From positions 16,852,472 through 16,916,471 of the forward strand of contig OZ024743.1 in the NCBI GenBank assembly GCA_964016885.1: DNA of 64,000 nucleotides, in the 5' to 3' direction. The DNA is from Eledone cirrhosa (taxonomy: Eukaryota > Mollusca > Cephalopoda > Octopoda > Eledonidae). The position numbers and the translations under genes are program-made. Numbering within the stretch: position 1 is the stretch's first letter; each line of letters begins with the position of its first letter. The notes below the pieces were generated by a model. The model searched no databases. It was not told the origin of the DNA and saw nothing but the letters and a program-made list of their open reading frames with translations. Positions 61,210 through 64,000 of this stretch are shown here, in pieces.

Positions 61210-62653
61210 GAATCTGATTTTCCTTGTTCAGTGCTCATTCATTGTATATGCTATCTCATCGACAAATCCACTCCGAACAAGAGCTTCATTAATATGTGGA
61301 ATGGTCGGTGAAAATATGCTCGTTTGTAGATAGACGGGAAAGTCTCACAGAAACATTTCTCACCAGGTTCTTGGTTATGCTGGCAGGATGTTTAGAATGT
61401 TCACTTATGTAAATAAGCTTATCGTTCGGCTTTCTATGCGGGTAGTGCAAACCATTCGACAAATTGACGGTAACGTCGTGGTAATTAACAACCGAGAGGT
61501 TGACCTCAACCTGTATGGAAAGGTTGAAGCCTTTAAAGAAGGCTGTGAGTTATTTTCTGAACCTGTCGCAAACGCGTGGACCGCACTGTGTCATGGTCAA
61601 CAGACCCTCATCGCGGGACAAACCACCGCCCACATAGGGGAATTCTTCCTTGTTAAAGAAAAGAAGTAAAAGGCCGATAAGATCTGAAACCTCGGCCGAA
61701 TCCCTGGCGCCCATACTCACGTCGAATGGGGTACTATTAGATTATTATTATCCTAATAGAGTCGTCTAAATTAATCAACGACTTACGGGCATTAAGGATA
61801 ACATCAACTTTGCAGTCCACAACCACCGTGAGCATTTAGCGAAATCGATAGCTCTAAGAAGAAGGTGTAAAGTGATGGAGGAGTAATAGTTATTGATGTC
61901 GAATTGGATAAAACGGCAATGTTCCTTGGTGTATATGCCATTGAACCAATCAATCACCGCGAAAGAATTATTCTACAGTGCAAGGGGAAACAAGTTTCTA
62001 ATTTCAGGTTCATCCTATCTAAAATCCTTTTACTAAGTTTACCTAAATCAGACTTCGTAGGGTTAATTAGCCGAATAGAAGGGTTGTTGGCGAAATTGGA
62101 TTTGTGATTCTTCAGGGTAAAGTGGGGAGAAATAGGGTCCAGAGATTCAAACAGGTCCTGGATGTTGAGTTCAGAAGTGATTTTAATCCCAGCATCGTTG
62201 ATTTCATTAATGACACTCCCATTGGTTTTCCGGTAATCCTTAGTTACAGCATTATGTTGCATTTGATGGTAAGTATTGCGCTCCACTTAATATAGATTGC
62301 CAGTTTTGTCGATGTGGACGTGCACGGCATTACAATCCTTAATAGAACGAAATCTATTCTTCAGGTCCCGCTGGAAGGAATTGCTCCTATTCCGAAATGT
62401 GATACTTTGTATGAGTTCCAATACACCGTTTTCGAAGGGTAGTAATGCTGGGTTACTCGGAGGGTCTATTATAGGTTTTAAACACAAATTTATCTTGTTT
62501 ATTGTCCACTTTTTCCTAGTTATCGAGATAAAATGCACGCCAACGTAACCTTTTAAGTAACGAATCCGTTTTCTGTATCAGACGTTTTAGGGACGTCTTC
62601 CTGCTTTGTACGGGTATGTTCTTTTTAGAAATATTCAGGTGTTGTTTCTGCAT
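61210..62653 (-). pseudogene. PLE2-type element, N-terminal and RT region, decayed
   Basis: An N-terminal methionine at 62653 begins MQKQHLNISKKNIPVQSRK. Recognisable blocks: IRLINPTKSDLGKLSKRILD (62030), RFIQFDINNYYSSIT (motif A, 61885-61925), and the post-RT phrase corresponding to HPLSIIKSIPRNVSLR (61330-61380). Several frameshifts; the GIY-YIG end is absent. It shows the N-terminal ~230 codons missing from the other PLE2 copies. Confidence 0.7.
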
Positions 62654-63048
62654 GAGGAATATAAATCAATAGAGTGCTCAACCGAGGGAGCCAAATCGTA
62701 ATATTAATAAATGTGAAGACTAAAATACAAAGCGGGCTCGATAAGGATAAATATATATCAAATATTTATTAAAATAACAGATTAAAGTTTAAGCAAAGAA
62801 TCGCTGCATTCACCATAAGCGGTATCAACAAAAAAAAATTCAATCTGTGATCGTAGAACCACATATTTCGAAAAAGGTTGCAACCGAAGTAAAACAGGAA
62901 GACGATAATTTGGTTCGATAATTTGGTTCCCTGGCAGTGATCGTACCAAAGCGAAGATAATACGTTATGTGGGGCGGTGAGAAAAACTACACGCAAAGAC
63001 AAAACCACGTTTAAGGCATAAAGGAAGTCGTAGACTAATATTCTATTT
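62654..63048. other. Unassigned AT-rich DNA inside the inverted repeat
   Basis: No gene. A 13-bp tandem duplication (GATAATTTGGTTC) occurs at 62903-62928. May be PLE2 5' UTR by position. Confidence 0.45.
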
Positions 63049-63111
63049 AGGAAACCGAATAAACCTCGGCTTCAGAGTAAAGAATAATGTAAATAAATTA
63101 GTAGAACGAAA
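63049..63111. repeat. Right copy of the perfect 63-bp inverted repeat
   Basis: Pairs with 61028-61090, enclosing 1958 bp that hold the PLE2-type pseudogene. Confidence 0.9.
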
Positions 63112-63423
63112 ATGACATAGGTTATTAAAATCAATAATAATTAAATATATACATACACGCATCTATATATGTACATACACGTGCTTACGCGGAAATACCC
63201 GCTATGCATTCATAAATGTGCACGTACACATAAACACGCGCACACATATATAAACTCGCATGACACATACGAACATATGCACCAAATACACAATATATAT
63301 GTGTGTGTGTGTGTATAATATAATTGTATAAACGTATATAAATATACACACATGAATACATATAAAGCGCTCGCACACACATACTTACTGAAAAGAAAAT
63401 GTTTTTCTTACACACACACTCAC

Positions 63424-63475
<52 letters not shown>

Positions 63476-63478
63476 ATG

Positions 63479-63509
<31 letters not shown>

Positions 63510-63877
63510 TGGTGTGCTTATTTGTACAATGTTTTTGTATGTTATATTCTCAGTTTTTAAAAAATATCTCATATTATTTCAGAGTGTTTGTCTAATTACC
63601 ATTTTGTTAGTGTTATGATAGGAATTTTTTTTAAATGCCGTTGTTTTTCACGTTTCTATATGTAATGATAACACATATATAGACGCTCGATGCACATAAA
63701 TCATCCACATTCTCGCAAATATACACTCAAATGCAAATTAAATAATAATCGAATAACGGAAGCTATACGTTCATATACAAACTTCATACACAACTATCAA
63801 CACATTTTTGTACACTTATATTCCCTTAAACCAGAGTGTATTTTGTACATGTACATACATTATATATATATATATGT

Positions 63878-63947
<70 letters not shown>

Positions 63948-64000
63948 ATATATAAGTATATATAAAAGAATTAGTATTAACTTCAAGCATAGCTGTATAC
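63112..64000. other. AT-rich DNA with TA/TG microsatellites
   Basis: TA and TG tracts at 63298-63315, 63427-63510 and 63857-63953. No coding sequence; short open frames are microsatellite translations. Confidence 0.6.

Overview
No host gene is recognisable in this window. It reads as a block of nested and abutting retroelements separated by microsatellites, from an animal genome. A tRNA-derived SINE with a Ceph-type central domain (10007-10193), very abundant TA, TG and ATT microsatellites, and several Penelope-like and non-LTR families together point to a coleoid cephalopod, most likely an octopod. That assignment is inference; no species-diagnostic gene is present.

Layout. 1-5829 is a minus-strand Tx1-clade LINE (copy A), cut at its 3' end by the window edge. 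5830-11160 is mostly anonymous DNA holding a LINE remnant, a GIY-YIG fragment of a Penelope-like element (PLE), a SINE and a 58-bp-arm palindrome. 11164-12907 is a truncated Tx1 copy (D). 12925-16990 holds two R4/Dong-like elements on the minus strand (E1, E2). 18088-23371 is a decayed Tx1 copy (B) that has lost its reverse transcriptase core. 23390-36600 is a train of minus-strand R4/Dong-like elements (E3, E4+E5, E6); one of them is split by a 4.6-kb CR1/Jockey-type LINE (F). 36624-42649 is the best Tx1 copy (C): ORF1 is open, and ORF2 has one stop and one 1-nt deletion. 42704-44427 holds two truncated fragments. 45401-50094 and 54301-60346 are two different PLEs, each present as a head-to-head inverted pair. 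Between and beyond them lie TA-rich foldback repeats (50339-53370, 60615-60935), a possible hammerhead ribozyme relic (53783-53857) and a PLE fragment bounded by a perfect 63-bp inverted repeat (61028-63111).

How the parts relate. Nearly every boundary between 12.9 and 42.7 kb is a short TTA/ATT microsatellite. Two unrelated non-LTR lineages, one with an APE-type endonuclease (Tx1-like) and one with a restriction-like endonuclease (R4/Dong-like), both end in or start at this repeat, often tail-to-tail or head-to-head across the same tract. The simplest reading is that TTA repeats act as a shared landing site and each insertion supplies fresh repeat for the next. At 36632 this has produced a hybrid reading frame: the start codon comes from the antisense strand of a Tx1 5' end, the TAA repeat is read as poly-Asn, and a 978-codon R4-like frame follows. 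The two PLE pairs share a second theme: 3' ends outward, 5'-truncated ends facing, and short tandem duplications at the centre. A third PLE fragment (43364) begins with a 13-nt inverted piece of itself.
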